Positions 15,109 through 25,212 are shown, counted from the first letter of the stretch. The stretch: DNA of 25,684 nucleotides from Bacteroidota bacterium (GCA_030706285.1 JAUZOU010000009.1:1-25684); one strand, 5' to 3'. The notes: generated by a model not told the origin, from the sequence alone. A program made the numbers and translations.

Positions 15109-17976
15109 TTAGAAATAAAGTTGCAATCCGATATTGTAAGTCTTATAGACTGGAATGCTGGTATAAGTGCTTTCCGGCCCAAAATCATTGAATTTCATAT
15201 CACTGAATGTCAACAGATTATGACCGCTAATCAAGACTCTTACCTTTTCTATTTTGGCCTTTTGAGTCAACTCCTTTGGAAGTATATATCCAAGTTCGAC
15301 ATTTCTCAATCTCAGATAAGCCCTGTTATCGAGATAAAAATCACTAGATTGAGTGTTTGTTGAAGAATTGGTAGAAAGAGCCGGATAAGTTATCGTTTCA
15401 TGATTTGCGTAACGTTCTGCTGTCCAGGCATTTTTATGAATCGAAGAATAAACGCCGCTTAACAGTGTTTCATCGATACCGTAACCCCCTTCGAGTACTT
15501 TATAATTGCCAATACCCTGAAAGGCCAGACTCAAATCGAAACTCTTATAGTTGGCCGATGCATTGAATCCATAATACCATCTGGGGATGGAACCGGTTCC
15601 AAGAGGAGCCAGATCTTTTACATTGATAATATGGTCACCATTCAGATCCTTGTATTTCAGATCACCCACACGCGGTGTCCCGAAATCATACGTCAGGTTG
15701 CTGTTTTGAAGTTCGTCTTTCGAATTGAAATAGCCATTGCCATTCGATTTGTCCACCAGATAGCCCCAGGACTGACCATACGAATAGCCGGTTGTCCTAT
15801 ACTTATATTGATAGGTATCACCCAATTCCACTTCACCAACCTTGGTGATGGTATTCTTTGAATAGCTGACGTTCCCACCGACTGCCAGGTTTAAGTCCTT
15901 GCTGACTGCTTTCGAATAGGTCATAGCCAGTTCGAATCCTTTATTTTCCATCTTACCGGAGTTAGTGTATGGATAGTTGTCAATAGGAATCCCCTGAAAG
16001 CTTGGAACATCATTAGCCGAATTGATATACATGTTATCAATATGCTCATTGAAATAATCGAAATTGACCATCAGCGATTTGGCGATTTCCAGATCGATTC
16101 CAGTATTCAATTTTTTGACAATTTCCGGCTGTACTTCCGGATCTCCATAACCACGTTCATCAATATAGTTCTGGAGATTAGCAATAGGGCCTCCGTTCAG
16201 ATAGGATACGTAATCCTTATATGGATACCTGTTATTACCGAAAACGTCATTGGCTGTTTTTCCGTAAGAACATCTGAATTTTAGAAATGAAATCTGGTCT
16301 TTCCATGTAAAGAACTTTTCATTGGAGGCAATCCATGCGGCAGCGACAGCTGGTGTTGCAAAAAATCGATTGTTTTTCGGGAAAAAGTCTGAACCTGAAT
16401 AGCCGATATCAACCTTGGCAAAATATCGATGATCAAATCCATAATCAACCATAGCCCCGGAAATGATCCGCTTATACGGATACATATAAGGGGAATTATA
16501 GGTGTATTCCGGAGAAGAATAATTCTGGTACGTAGCAAAGGCTACTGCCTGAATCTCATGTTTCCCAAATGTCCTGTTAAAATGTGCATTGCCGCTGAAC
16601 ATCAGTTGATACGAAAAATTGCAGGGTTTGGAATACGTCAGTGAAGAATTGATTTCATCGCCCTTTTTCGTGAATGAAAAATTGTCAAGGGTGTCTGTTC
16701 TGACAAAACGCTCATACGTTTGATTGGCATTTAACGTGCCGTATCCATAAGTTTCGAAAGCGCCATAACCGCTCATAGTCAGTCCCTTAATAAATTTCGA
16801 AAGATCATAGGTCAGACCTAGCTGGCTGATCGTATTGGCAGACGTCGTTGTTTGAAAACCGCTTCTGTTCAGCATACCATAAATCGGATTGTTGTATAAA
16901 GACGTAGCAATAACCTGGCCATCAGGTGTGCAGGGCCCATAAGTCGTAGACGGCATCATGAACAAACTCTGGTAAAGACCACCGACCGATGTGTTTGAAG
17001 GTGTCCTGTCACGTCCAATCGCTCCACAAGACCTGAAAAACAAATTCAGATCATCAAACAACTTCACATCAAAATTGGTCCGGTAGTTATACAGTTGACT
17101 GGCATCACCGGCATCATATTTAGCATTGTCAGAGGTAAACTGACTGCCTTGATTGACAACATTCACATTCGCAAAGAACGTGGTATGGTCACTGCCTCCA
17201 TTAATGGAAACCCCAGCCCGTTGTTGCATGACCAAATTGTTCATGAACATATTATACCAGTTGGTATTCGGGTATTTCTGTCTATCTGTTCCAGATTTAT
17301 ACTTGGCAATCTGGTCATCAGTAAACGGCAATGTCAGTCCATCATTTGCCGCAGCTTGATTACGCATCGTCGCATATTCCCACGAATTAATGAACGTTGG
17401 TGTTGTCGAGACCTGTTGAAATGAATTTTCCAGACTCGAACTGACTTTCAACTTTCCGGCAGCACCTTTTTTAGTTGTTATAACAATGACGCCATTGGCA
17501 CCTTGTATTCCATATACAGCTTGAGTGGAAGCATCTTTCAGAATCGAGATCGATTCTATTTGTTCAGGGGTAATTGATTCGTAGATCGAAGTCTCAGCAA
17601 CGATTCCATCAATCAGTATCAACGGAACACCAAGGCTGTTTGCCGTATGTCTTCCCCGTATTAAAAAATTTGTACTTTCTTTAGATAATAGAGAAGACGT
17701 TTCTGTCGTTGTCAAACCCGGAAGCAACCCTGGTAACGTTAGGCTAAGCCGGGACACAGGCGATCTGTCTAGTTCCGTTCCCGAAACCGTAGCGACAGCG
17801 CCTGTGACTGAGTGGCTTTTTTGGGAATAATATCCCATTTCTATCTGTTTGTCCGAATCACAAACCGCAACCTTCCCTGCCGCAACGGATGGTATCTTTT
17901 GAGCCGGCAAAACCGAACAATAAAGACACAGGAAGCCTGCCAATACTGAATATCTTATAATAAACGTACGTTTCAT
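15109..17976 (-). CDS. SusC/RagA TonB-dependent transporter, short N-terminus (SusC2)
   Basis: This is a 955-residue outer-membrane transporter. After the signal peptide (1 to about 26, ending LPAQ) the protein goes almost directly into the plug region: MGYYSQKSHSVTGAVATVSG (47-66), LILIDGIVAE, and SISILKDASTQAVYGIQGANGVIVITTKKG, the SusC hallmark. The barrel ends normally in an aromatic residue (YNIGLQLYF). The carboxypeptidase-regulatory-like beta-sandwich domain present in SusC1 and in most SusC proteins is missing, and the usual acidic plus VVVVGYG TonB box is reduced to IEMGYYSQK. An open reading extension up to 18168 overlaps SusD1 in another frame and has no signal peptide, so ATG 17976 is the start. 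It is 28 bp downstream of SusD1 and pairs with SusD2. Confidence 0.92.
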   Translation of the reverse strand: MKRTFIIRYSVLAGFLCLYCSVLPAQKIPSVAAGKVAVCDSDKQIEMGYYSQKSHSVTGAVATVSGTELDRSPVSRLSLTLPGLLPGLTTTETSSLLSKESTNFLIRGRHTANSLGVPLILIDGIVAETSIYESITPEQIESISILKDASTQAVYGIQGANGVIVITTKKGAAGKLKVSSSLENSFQQVSTTPTFINSWEYATMRNQAAANDGLTLPFTDDQIAKYKSGTDRQKYPNTNWYNMFMNNLVMQQRAGVSINGGSDHTTFFANVNVVNQGSQFTSDNAKYDAGDASQLYNYRTNFDVKLFDDLNLFFRSCGAIGRDRTPSNTSVGGLYQSLFMMPSTTYGPCTPDGQVIATSLYNNPIYGMLNRSGFQTTTSANTISQLGLTYDLSKFIKGLTMSGYGAFETYGYGTLNANQTYERFVRTDTLDNFSFTKKGDEINSSLTYSKPCNFSYQLMFSGNAHFNRTFGKHEIQAVAFATYQNYSSPEYTYNSPYMYPYKRIISGAMVDYGFDHRYFAKVDIGYSGSDFFPKNNRFFATPAVAAAWIASNEKFFTWKDQISFLKFRCSYGKTANDVFGNNRYPYKDYVSYLNGGPIANLQNYIDERGYGDPEVQPEIVKKLNTGIDLEIAKSLMVNFDYFNEHIDNMYINSANDVPSFQGIPIDNYPYTNSGKMENKGFELAMTYSKAVSKDLNLAVGGNVSYSKNTITKVGEVELGDTYQYKYRTTGYSYGQSWGYLVDKSNGNGYFNSKDELQNSNLTYDFGTPRVGDLKYKDLNGDHIINVKDLAPLGTGSIPRWYYGFNASANYKSFDLSLAFQGIGNYKVLEGGYGIDETLLSGVYSSIHKNAWTAERYANHETITYPALSTNSSTNTQSSDFYLDNRAYLRLRNVELGYILPKELTQKAKIEKVRVLISGHNLLTFSDMKFNDFGPESTYTSIPVYKTYNIGLQLYF
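17962..17973. repeat. 12-bp palindrome AAACGTACGTTT at the SusC2 start
   Basis: AAACGTACGTTT is a perfect palindrome covering codons 2-5 (KRTF) of SusC2. It resembles the CAAACGTTTG operator family only loosely. The codons are ordinary for a signal peptide start, so regulatory meaning is doubtful. Confidence 0.2.
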
Positions 17977-18004
17977 ATGATACGATTTATTTTTTTCGTT
18001 AAGG

Positions 18005-19921
18005 TTACCAGTTCGGTCTTTGCCAAACTTTACCAGTAATATTCTCCAGACGAGATGCCTCATCCAATGGAATCGGGAGCAAGAGGTTCTTGTTTTTCCA
18101 GCATTCTCTTGGTGTACTGCCGATCGTCGAACGAGTGTAGGAATACCCGGTCGGTTTTGAGGCATCAATCTTGATAACCATAGACGTTACCCATTTATCG
18201 GTTGCTGACAGATCATCGGTAGGAGAAGACCATCTGCGCACATCAAAATAGCGTTGCTCTTCAAAAGCCAGCTCTATCCTGCGTTCATTGCGAATACGCA
18301 AAATCAAAGACGCTTGTTCCAACTTAGGTAACGCAGGCATACCCACTCGGCTTCTTACTTCATCGACCGCATCTCTGGCCTCATCCAAATGCCCGGCTTC
18401 AGCAGCAGCTTCTGCATAATTCAGCAACATTTCCGCAAATCTGAATAATTTAACAGGCGGCGCAGCCTGCACATCCCACGGAGAATCGACGCCTGAGGTC
18501 GGATGTAATGTCTTACGTTGATAATAGCCTGTTCTGGTCCTGGTAGAAGAAATCAAATCTCTACCAGTGAAATTATCTTCCACATTGGTTGTAATGACTC
18601 TGTCCCGGACGCCTGCGGCAATGGAACCTTCAGCCATACCCCAATAACATTTCCGGTGTGACAGATGAGAATAGACCGTGGCATAAAAACGCGGATCTCT
18701 GTTTTGATACGGGTTATCTTCGGAATACATGGGATTATCCAGATTCAGATTGGGTTCGAGATGCTTTTCATCGTTATAAGGTTTATCCAGATGAAGGATG
18801 GTTTGTCCGTTTGTCGTTTCAAAAGCATCGACCAATTCCTGGGACGGACAGATGCCTGTCCGGTCGCCAAACTGGAAGCCAATTCCTTGATAAACAAACT
18901 GAGGCACATTGGCAAAGGTTGAGTGATTTTGCCAGATTGTCTCCTGGTCTGGCTCTCCCGCCTGATAGGTGACTTTTTTCGTGTTGTATTCATTGAACAG
19001 CGCCGCATAGGTATTCCCGTCAAAAGCTTCCAAGTATTCATCCGGATAAACCAGTGTTGTATATAGCTTGTAACCGTTCTTTCGTAATTCTGTGACAGCT
19101 GCTTTTGTAATAGTGTACGCTTCATCCCAATGATTGACACCATCATTAAACAAAGGACTGGCAGCATAAAGGATGGCTCTCGATTTAATGGCCTCTGCAA
19201 CAGCTTTCGTTGTCCGGAATTCCTCGGCAGAGGTGGTGATTCGCCACGGCAGAGCATCTGTATTCAAGGCCACATCACAATCTTCCATAATAAATTTCAC
19301 AATATCATAGAAACTGCTTTGCTCCAGATTGGAAAAATCCTGGTCAAAGGAAAACGGCTCCCGTTCAATAGGTAGTTTGCCCCCATACAGCTTGATCAAT
19401 TCCAGATAATAATAGGCTCTCAGTACATGAGCTTCAGCATCCCACCTGGTTCGTTTTGATTCATCACCGACATTGGCTGTCTTTATGTATTTAATAAAGA
19501 GTGAGCACTTTCTAATAGCAGGCCAATAGACATCCCAGAATTTCGAATTACGAGGACCTTTATCATCGACAGCCGTAGAAAATTGCCTGTAAAACGGATG
19601 GTCAGCAGCAGAAGCTTCTTTTGCGTACATATTCGGAACCGGCAGTGTGGCATTGGTCTCACTGTCCCAGCCATCATCACTGACAGCTTCAAAGAAGTTG
19701 GTCCATTGATAATATCTGTATCCTTTCGCCGGCATGCAGCCATAACAGGCATTCAAATAGGCTGCCACTTTTTCGGGATCGGAAAAAATAGCATTGTAAT
19801 CTACTTTTCCGTCCGGAGCAGAGTCCAGCACATCACTGCAGGAAGTCAACGCTGTCGATCCAAGCAAGAGAAGCATGACATAGGCTATGACTCCTTTATG
19901 GAAAATGGTTAAGCTTTTCAT
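18005..19921 (-). CDS. SusD/RagB-family lipoprotein (SusD1)
   Basis: This is a 638-residue surface lipoprotein with lipobox LTSC (Cys28) after a hydrophobic signal. SusD-family marks are AYLNACYGCMP, WPAIRKCSLFIKYI, AHVLRAYYYLELIKLYGGKLPIE, FRFAEMLLNYAEAAAEAGHLDEA, RNERRIELAFEEQRYFDVRRW and the C-terminal NITGKVWQRPNW. It binds the substrate at the cell surface and closes the SusC1 barrel. Its start is 12 bp after the SusC1 stop, so the two are translated from one message, and SusC2 follows 28 bp later. At 638 residues it is longer than most SusD proteins (about 500-600), mainly through loops in the first half. Ligand residues cannot be predicted from sequence. Confidence 0.94.
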   Translation of the reverse strand: MKSLTIFHKGVIAYVMLLLLGSTALTSCSDVLDSAPDGKVDYNAIFSDPEKVAAYLNACYGCMPAKGYRYYQWTNFFEAVSDDGWDSETNATLPVPNMYAKEASAADHPFYRQFSTAVDDKGPRNSKFWDVYWPAIRKCSLFIKYIKTANVGDESKRTRWDAEAHVLRAYYYLELIKLYGGKLPIEREPFSFDQDFSNLEQSSFYDIVKFIMEDCDVALNTDALPWRITTSAEEFRTTKAVAEAIKSRAILYAASPLFNDGVNHWDEAYTITKAAVTELRKNGYKLYTTLVYPDEYLEAFDGNTYAALFNEYNTKKVTYQAGEPDQETIWQNHSTFANVPQFVYQGIGFQFGDRTGICPSQELVDAFETTNGQTILHLDKPYNDEKHLEPNLNLDNPMYSEDNPYQNRDPRFYATVYSHLSHRKCYWGMAEGSIAAGVRDRVITTNVEDNFTGRDLISSTRTRTGYYQRKTLHPTSGVDSPWDVQAAPPVKLFRFAEMLLNYAEAAAEAGHLDEARDAVDEVRSRVGMPALPKLEQASLILRIRNERRIELAFEEQRYFDVRRWSSPTDDLSATDKWVTSMVIKIDASKPTGYSYTRSTIGSTPRECWKNKNLLLPIPLDEASRLENITGKVWQRPNW

Positions 19922-19933
19922 GATTATCTATTC

Positions 19934-22900
19934 TTAAAAATTAATACTTATACCACCACTGACTGATCTGGTTATAGGATAATCCAATTGGTGACTCAGC
20001 TCAGGATCGATGTGTTTCATCTTGAATTTGGTGAACGTCAGTAGATTCTGGCCATTCAGACTAAATCTGACATTTTTAAGACCAATCTTTTTGAGTTGAG
20101 TAGTGGTATAGCCTAATTCAAGATTTCTCAATCGGCAATAGGACTTATCCATGATAAAGAAGCTGTTGGCAATATGATTTGAAGTTGAGTGAGTGCTTAA
20201 AGCAGGATAGGTTATTTTTTCACCGGCAGCATAGCGTTCTGCCGTCCATGCATGTTCGTGGTAATCGAAATAAGTACCGAGGAAACTGGTTTCCCATACA
20301 TAGACCCCTGAATAATAATTGCTGCACATACCCACGCCCTGGAAGAATATATTGGCATCGAAATTCTTGTACTTAGTACTTAAGTTCAGCCCATAGGTCA
20401 CTCTTGGAACCGGCGAATAGCCGATAGGCACTTTATCTTTGTCATTGATCTTACCGTCTTTGTTGACATCTTTGTAGATGAAATCTCCGACTCTTGGGGT
20501 ACCGACCTCATAGGTAATATTTGACAGATATTTATCGAGTTCTTCCTGTGAGTTGAAGAAGCCGTTCCCATTACTGTAGTCGATCGGTATACCCCATTGC
20601 TGGTCAATCGAATAGCCTGTTACACGATATCTGTAGGCGTAATCGTCAGCATATTTTGCTTCATCATAATAGACAACCTTATTCTTTGAATAGCCATAAT
20701 TGGATTTGAAGGATATGGACCAATCATCGGTCAACCGCTTATTGTAGCCCAATTCGATTTCAAAACCATGGTTGTCGACAATACCCAGATTGGTCTTAGG
20801 TATATCTTCGAGCGGCACACCTTGAATAGTCGGAACCATGCCACGTTGCAGCAGAATGCCGGTTCTGTGTTCTTTAAAGGCGTCAAGGGTCATGGTCAAT
20901 GCGCCCCAGAGTTGCAGGTCAAGTCCGTAGTTTTGTTTGAGTGCTGTCTCCCAGGTCAGGTTTTCATTGCCAAGCAATCCTTCGTTCACCGTTTTACCCT
21001 GTGAAAGGCTACTCAGCAGTCCACCACCGCTCACTGTAATATCACTCAAATACAGGAACCGGCTGCTACCCAACTGGTCGTTACCTACCTCACCGACAGA
21101 ACCTCTTAATTTCAGACTGGTGACGGCATCAACATCTTTCATAAACGGTTCGTTGCTGATCACCCATGCGCCGGAAATAGCCGGAAAAAATCCAAATCGT
21201 TTCTTTGGAGAGAATTGTTCAGACCCATTGTAGCCCATATCAAATTCAGCCATGTACCTATGGTCATAATCGTAGGTAGCACGTCCGGCAACACCCAGGA
21301 TGTTATAGGGAAGATCGGCGCTATAACCTTCCCAGTTATCACGCTGAGCCAGAATCATGGCACCAACAGTATGCTTTTCTCCAAATGTATGATTGTAGTT
21401 GATTGAATACTGAAAATTAGCTTTATAACTGGTTGACGCTCCCTTGTACATCGTCAGGTAAATGGTTGTTGAACGCCGGTTGGCATAAGAAAGGGTATTG
21501 TTGTTATAATCCATCTTGATGTCATACATTGGCAAATATTGCTCACCCTGGGTGGTCACATTATCAAAGTAGTCAAAAGATACCTGAGCTTTATGACTTA
21601 ATCCAGGAAGTAGTTTATCCAGTTTCCAGTCAAATCCTAACGTTGTGTTCAGGGCTGAACTTGTCATTTCACGAAAACCCATCTTTCCAAGCAATTCATA
21701 GGCACTAACACCCAGCGTAGCAGGGTTGACGGTTTCGCCTGCCGGTACGCCAAAACCAGCAATGGTTGTCGGACCAGGTGTCAAAGCCGGAAAACCTGAA
21801 AGGACCCACATCGTATGCTTGACAGCCGTTTGCCAGTCAGGCAGGTATTCAGGACAGGCAGGCATACCCATCACTTCAACATAAGAACCGACATTCAAAA
21901 AGGCTCTGAACGATTTTGTCAATTGAGAATCAAAGTTTGAGCGGAAACCATACCGGTTGATTCTGTATGTCGGGTCAAATCCAAGTTCACTGGGACTTTG
22001 CTGAACAAAGTTACTTCCCTGATGCAGGTAATTACCGTTAATAAAATACCTCAATTTGTCTGTTCCTCCATTGATGTTTAGGTTAACCCTTGTTTGAGGA
22101 GCTATTTTGGTGAATTCGCCATAATAATCATGGTTGCAGTACAGGTATTCTCTGACTTTCTTTTCCTGTTCATAGTTCGGATCAGCCGGATCAAGGCCTA
22201 GCAACGGATTCTTGAATTTTTCGATCACTTCGTCGCTATATGGCAGATCCTCATCAGAATAGCCATCATTTTTGTAGGCCTCATTACGAAGCTTCATATA
22301 TTCAAGAGAAGTAACCCGAGTCGGACGACGGGTAAAATCAGAGAAAGATTGAACGACACTGGCATTCATTTCCGGTTTACCGCCGGCTTTCCCTCTTTTG
22401 GTCGTAATGATGATTACGCCATTGGCACCACGGACACCGAATACGGCTGTTGCGGAAGCATCTTTTAACACTGAAATCGATTCAACCTCATTCGGATCGA
22501 TGACACGCAATTCGTCGCGGGGAACCCCATCAACCAGAATTAATGGAGACGATCCGTTGAACGTGCTCATCCCGCGCAGGTACATGGTGGCATTATCCGC
22601 ACCTGGCTGGCCGTTGCCCTGGATGGCAGTCAAACCTGAAATTTTGCCAGCCAGGGCTGAGCCTAACGTTGAAGCGGTACTCGTCAGCAATTCCGTCGAT
22701 TTGACTGAAGCGACAGCTCCGGTCACGGCGACTTTCTTTTGAGTGGCATAACCGACAACCACCACATCTGAAATGAATTTTTGATCTTCTTCCAACGTGA
22801 CGGTCATCGTGGTTTTGCCATCAATTTTAACAGTATGAGGTTTAAAACCCACATACGAAAATACAAGATTTCCATTTCCAGCGGCATGAATGGAAAAATT

Positions 22901-23080
22901 CCCATCGGCATCGGTTATGGCATTGTTGGATGTTCCCTTTTCATTGACAGTGACACCTACCATACCAAGGTTTGTCTTATCGACAACTTTTCCCTTCACA
23001 AATATTTTCTGGGCACATACGCTGCTTGTTGCCAACAAGAGCATGATGATGGTCACATGAAATAATTTGTTTATTTTCAT
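19934..23080 (-). CDS. SusC/RagA-family TonB-dependent transporter (SusC1)
   Basis: This 1048-residue outer-membrane transporter has the standard layout. It has a signal peptide (1 to about 24, ending CAQ), a carboxypeptidase-regulatory-like domain (about 27-100: VKGKVVDKTNLGMVGVTV, SYVGFKPHTV), a TonB box SDVVVVGYATQKK (104-116), a plug with LILVDGVPRDEL and SISVLKDASATAVFGVRGANGVIIITTKRG, and a 22-strand barrel ending in a terminal aromatic (GGISINF). It imports a ligand captured by SusD1 with TonB-ExbBD energy. In rus-type loci the SusC/SusD pair next to ribokinase and nucleoside hydrolase takes up ribose or nucleosides; that role is inferred here from neighbours only. A 127-bp gap separates it from the transporter-hydrolase fusion gene, with no clear promoter seen in it. 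Confidence 0.95.
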   Translation of the reverse strand: MKINKLFHVTIIMLLLATSSVCAQKIFVKGKVVDKTNLGMVGVTVNEKGTSNNAITDADGNFSIHAAGNGNLVFSYVGFKPHTVKIDGKTTMTVTLEEDQKFISDVVVVGYATQKKVAVTGAVASVKSTELLTSTASTLGSALAGKISGLTAIQGNGQPGADNATMYLRGMSTFNGSSPLILVDGVPRDELRVIDPNEVESISVLKDASATAVFGVRGANGVIIITTKRGKAGGKPEMNASVVQSFSDFTRRPTRVTSLEYMKLRNEAYKNDGYSDEDLPYSDEVIEKFKNPLLGLDPADPNYEQEKKVREYLYCNHDYYGEFTKIAPQTRVNLNINGGTDKLRYFINGNYLHQGSNFVQQSPSELGFDPTYRINRYGFRSNFDSQLTKSFRAFLNVGSYVEVMGMPACPEYLPDWQTAVKHTMWVLSGFPALTPGPTTIAGFGVPAGETVNPATLGVSAYELLGKMGFREMTSSALNTTLGFDWKLDKLLPGLSHKAQVSFDYFDNVTTQGEQYLPMYDIKMDYNNNTLSYANRRSTTIYLTMYKGASTSYKANFQYSINYNHTFGEKHTVGAMILAQRDNWEGYSADLPYNILGVAGRATYDYDHRYMAEFDMGYNGSEQFSPKKRFGFFPAISGAWVISNEPFMKDVDAVTSLKLRGSVGEVGNDQLGSSRFLYLSDITVSGGGLLSSLSQGKTVNEGLLGNENLTWETALKQNYGLDLQLWGALTMTLDAFKEHRTGILLQRGMVPTIQGVPLEDIPKTNLGIVDNHGFEIELGYNKRLTDDWSISFKSNYGYSKNKVVYYDEAKYADDYAYRYRVTGYSIDQQWGIPIDYSNGNGFFNSQEELDKYLSNITYEVGTPRVGDFIYKDVNKDGKINDKDKVPIGYSPVPRVTYGLNLSTKYKNFDANIFFQGVGMCSNYYSGVYVWETSFLGTYFDYHEHAWTAERYAAGEKITYPALSTHSTSNHIANSFFIMDKSYCRLRNLELGYTTTQLKKIGLKNVRFSLNGQNLLTFTKFKMKHIDPELSHQLDYPITRSVSGGISINF

Positions 23081-23207
23081 CTGATAAAAGTTTTTTCGTT
23101 TAAACAGGTATGCAACGCTGAGTGTCCGGGAATTTTCAGACTGGACATTTTTTGATAATAACCTCGTTTCATACTATGATATTAAATTTAAGTGGTCGAT
23201 TCAGGTT

Positions 23208-25184
23208 TTACTTGTTGGCTGGCTTTCTGGTCAGGACATTGACGAAGTAGTCACGTATTAGTACAGCCTGTTCCGGAGAAATTGTCAGATAAGCATGACG
23301 GCCACCGTCTTTTCCGGTAAAGACCGTATGGTTGTTTCCATCAATCGAAATTGTCCCCCATTTGGACAGTGTAAAAAATTTATCCGACGGATTCGTGACA
23401 AACAATGTCGCAATCACATCCCATGTCGGTCTGTCATAAGGCATCGGCAAATAGGCTTTATACGCTTCTACCATAGGATGTTTGCCCATGCACCAACCAA
23501 AATCATTTACCATACTTTTGCCAGGATACTCAACAGCGTTTCCGGCTTCGAAGGGCGTTACGACAATCTTCGTTGGCCAATTCGTAAAGACAGTTTTAGC
23601 GGCCTTACTATCTGACCTGATGTTGAATTCGGCAATGGCATCTTTGCCAAAGCTGCCACCCATAACAGAAAGCAGTCTGACCTTTTTAGCCACCAAGTCC
23701 TTGCCATTCAGCCGTGAATATTGATCCGGCTGTGTGGCAAGCAATCTCGCAATATTGGTCGAGTAACCCACAGAAATAATGACGACAGAGTGGTCTGGCT
23801 GTTTGGAAAGGATCATGCGATACAACTTCGTTGCTTCCGGAATTGACGTTTCATCTTTGGTCCGTTTGAAATAAGGATTGCCATTGGCATCCTTGATTTG
23901 GCAGATCTTTTCAACATACGGAACGTCATTTTTGACAGGATCCAATCCCTTGACCACTTTCCCGATCTTGATGTCCGGATAGCCGTACCAGGTATTCATC
24001 ACGTCAATGAATTCGGTGGAATATTGATTGTCTTTGTTCGACATAACAGCCAATACATTCACTTTCTTACTGTCCATATTCTTGTACAGCAAGTCAAGTG
24101 CCATAGCATCATCCACATCATTGCCCATATCGGTTTCAAAGATGATGTTTGTCGGAAGCTTGGGTCTTTGAACGGTGGCAGCATCGGCTTTGCCGGCCAA
24201 CACGATCAATGACAAACCGGCAATAAAAAGAATGAACATCATCGTCAGAAACACTTTCACTGCTTTATTGACACCTTTAAACTCTTTCCAGACAAATACG
24301 CCCCATAAAGCAGCAATCATCGGTGCACCTTGTCCCAAACCATATGAAATTGCCGTACCGGCCTTACCGGATGCGATATAGCTCAAAGCCGTTCCTATAG
24401 CCCAGATCAGACCACCCAGCACGCCGACACTATGTGTTTTCAGACTGCCTTTAAAATAATCCTTATAGGCTACGGACGATCCGACAAACGGCTTTTTCAT
24501 CACTAACGTGTTGAAAATAAAGTTACTGATGAATACCCCCACAGAGAAAATGAAGAAACCAGAATACGGAGTCAGCTTGCCCTGTGCCGGAGTGTAAAAA
24601 TTCATATCCATGGCTGCAGCAACAAACCGGTAGAAGAATGCCATCAACGTTCCGGCAATGATTGCCAGCACCAGTCCTTTTTTCCTCGAAGTGCCTGCCT
24701 CTGACTTAGCCTTGCCGGATGCAATTCCATTCAAGATGATGGCCACCACAATCAGGAAGACGCCAAAAAACAAGGTTTGCGGATTTCCCTGAGGCATCTC
24801 AAAATAATTGATGAAGACACCTAACGCCAAAGCAATGCCGACACCAATCGGGAAAGCGACAGACATTCCCGCGATTGAAATAGAAGCGGAAAGCAGCAAA
24901 TTGGCAGCATTGAAAATGATACCACCAAGAAACGCACTAAACAGATTGGCACCATCTGCCTGCATCAAATCCGTAACAAACGGACGGCCGTTCACACCAA
25001 TGCTGCCCAACGTAAAGCCTGAAATCAGGCTCAGCACCAAGATGCCGATAACATAGTCCCAGTAGAACAGCTCGTAGCGCCATGTCTTTGCTGCCAGTTT
25101 CTGAGTATTTGCCCAAGATCCCCAACACAACATGGTAATCAGGCAAAGAACGACAGCTAACGAATAACTCTCAACGATAAACAT
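23208..25184 (-). CDS. GRP-type sugar transporter fused to nucleoside hydrolase
   Basis: This 658-residue protein joins two families in one uninterrupted frame. Residues 1 to about 330 are a ten-helix transporter of the glucose/ribose porter branch of the DMT superfamily (MLCWGSWANTQKLA near 18-31, GGIIFNAANLLLSASI, SVAFPIGVGIALALG, SYGLGQGAPMIAALWG). Residues about 345-658 are an inosine-uridine-type nucleoside hydrolase: ETDMGNDVDDAMALDLL (350-366) carries the calcium-binding Asp cluster (Asp352, Asp358, Asp359), SVMGGSFG lies near 506-513, and PTWDVIATLF near 586-595 supplies the late Asp. It should split nucleosides into base plus ribose and move the sugar. The join LIVLAGKADAATVQRP (about 326-341) resembles a signal-peptide end, so the hydrolase may face the periplasm if helix number is odd. 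The ribokinase lies 28 bp upstream. Confidence 0.88.
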   Translation of the reverse strand: MFIVESYSLAVVLCLITMLCWGSWANTQKLAAKTWRYELFYWDYVIGILVLSLISGFTLGSIGVNGRPFVTDLMQADGANLFSAFLGGIIFNAANLLLSASISIAGMSVAFPIGVGIALALGVFINYFEMPQGNPQTLFFGVFLIVVAIILNGIASGKAKSEAGTSRKKGLVLAIIAGTLMAFFYRFVAAAMDMNFYTPAQGKLTPYSGFFIFSVGVFISNFIFNTLVMKKPFVGSSVAYKDYFKGSLKTHSVGVLGGLIWAIGTALSYIASGKAGTAISYGLGQGAPMIAALWGVFVWKEFKGVNKAVKVFLTMMFILFIAGLSLIVLAGKADAATVQRPKLPTNIIFETDMGNDVDDAMALDLLYKNMDSKKVNVLAVMSNKDNQYSTEFIDVMNTWYGYPDIKIGKVVKGLDPVKNDVPYVEKICQIKDANGNPYFKRTKDETSIPEATKLYRMILSKQPDHSVVIISVGYSTNIARLLATQPDQYSRLNGKDLVAKKVRLLSVMGGSFGKDAIAEFNIRSDSKAAKTVFTNWPTKIVVTPFEAGNAVEYPGKSMVNDFGWCMGKHPMVEAYKAYLPMPYDRPTWDVIATLFVTNPSDKFFTLSKWGTISIDGNNHTVFTGKDGGRHAYLTISPEQAVLIRDYFVNVLTRKPANK

Positions 25185-25212
25185 ATAGGTTCTTATTTAG
25201 TTGAATAGATGA

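Noticed and set aside
15019..15363. Open frame on the plus strand across the SusC2/SusD2 gap
   Set aside because: Most of it is antisense to the SusC2 barrel end, with no recognisable protein features.
17977..18168. N-terminal extension of SusC2 to 18168
   Set aside because: It overlaps the end of SusD1 in another frame, encodes no signal peptide, and the ATG at 17976 starts a good one (MKRTFIIRYSVLAGF).
23118..23150. Hairpin TGTCC/GGACA upstream of SusC1
   Set aside because: Only five pairs hold on the transcribed strand; the extra pairs are G-T on the plus strand and become C-A mismatches in the RNA.
23081..23207. Promoter for SusC1 in the 127-bp gap
   Set aside because: No TAnnTTTG element with a spaced TTTG was found on the minus strand, so the gap is left as having no clear signal apart from a TTAAATTTAA palindrome.
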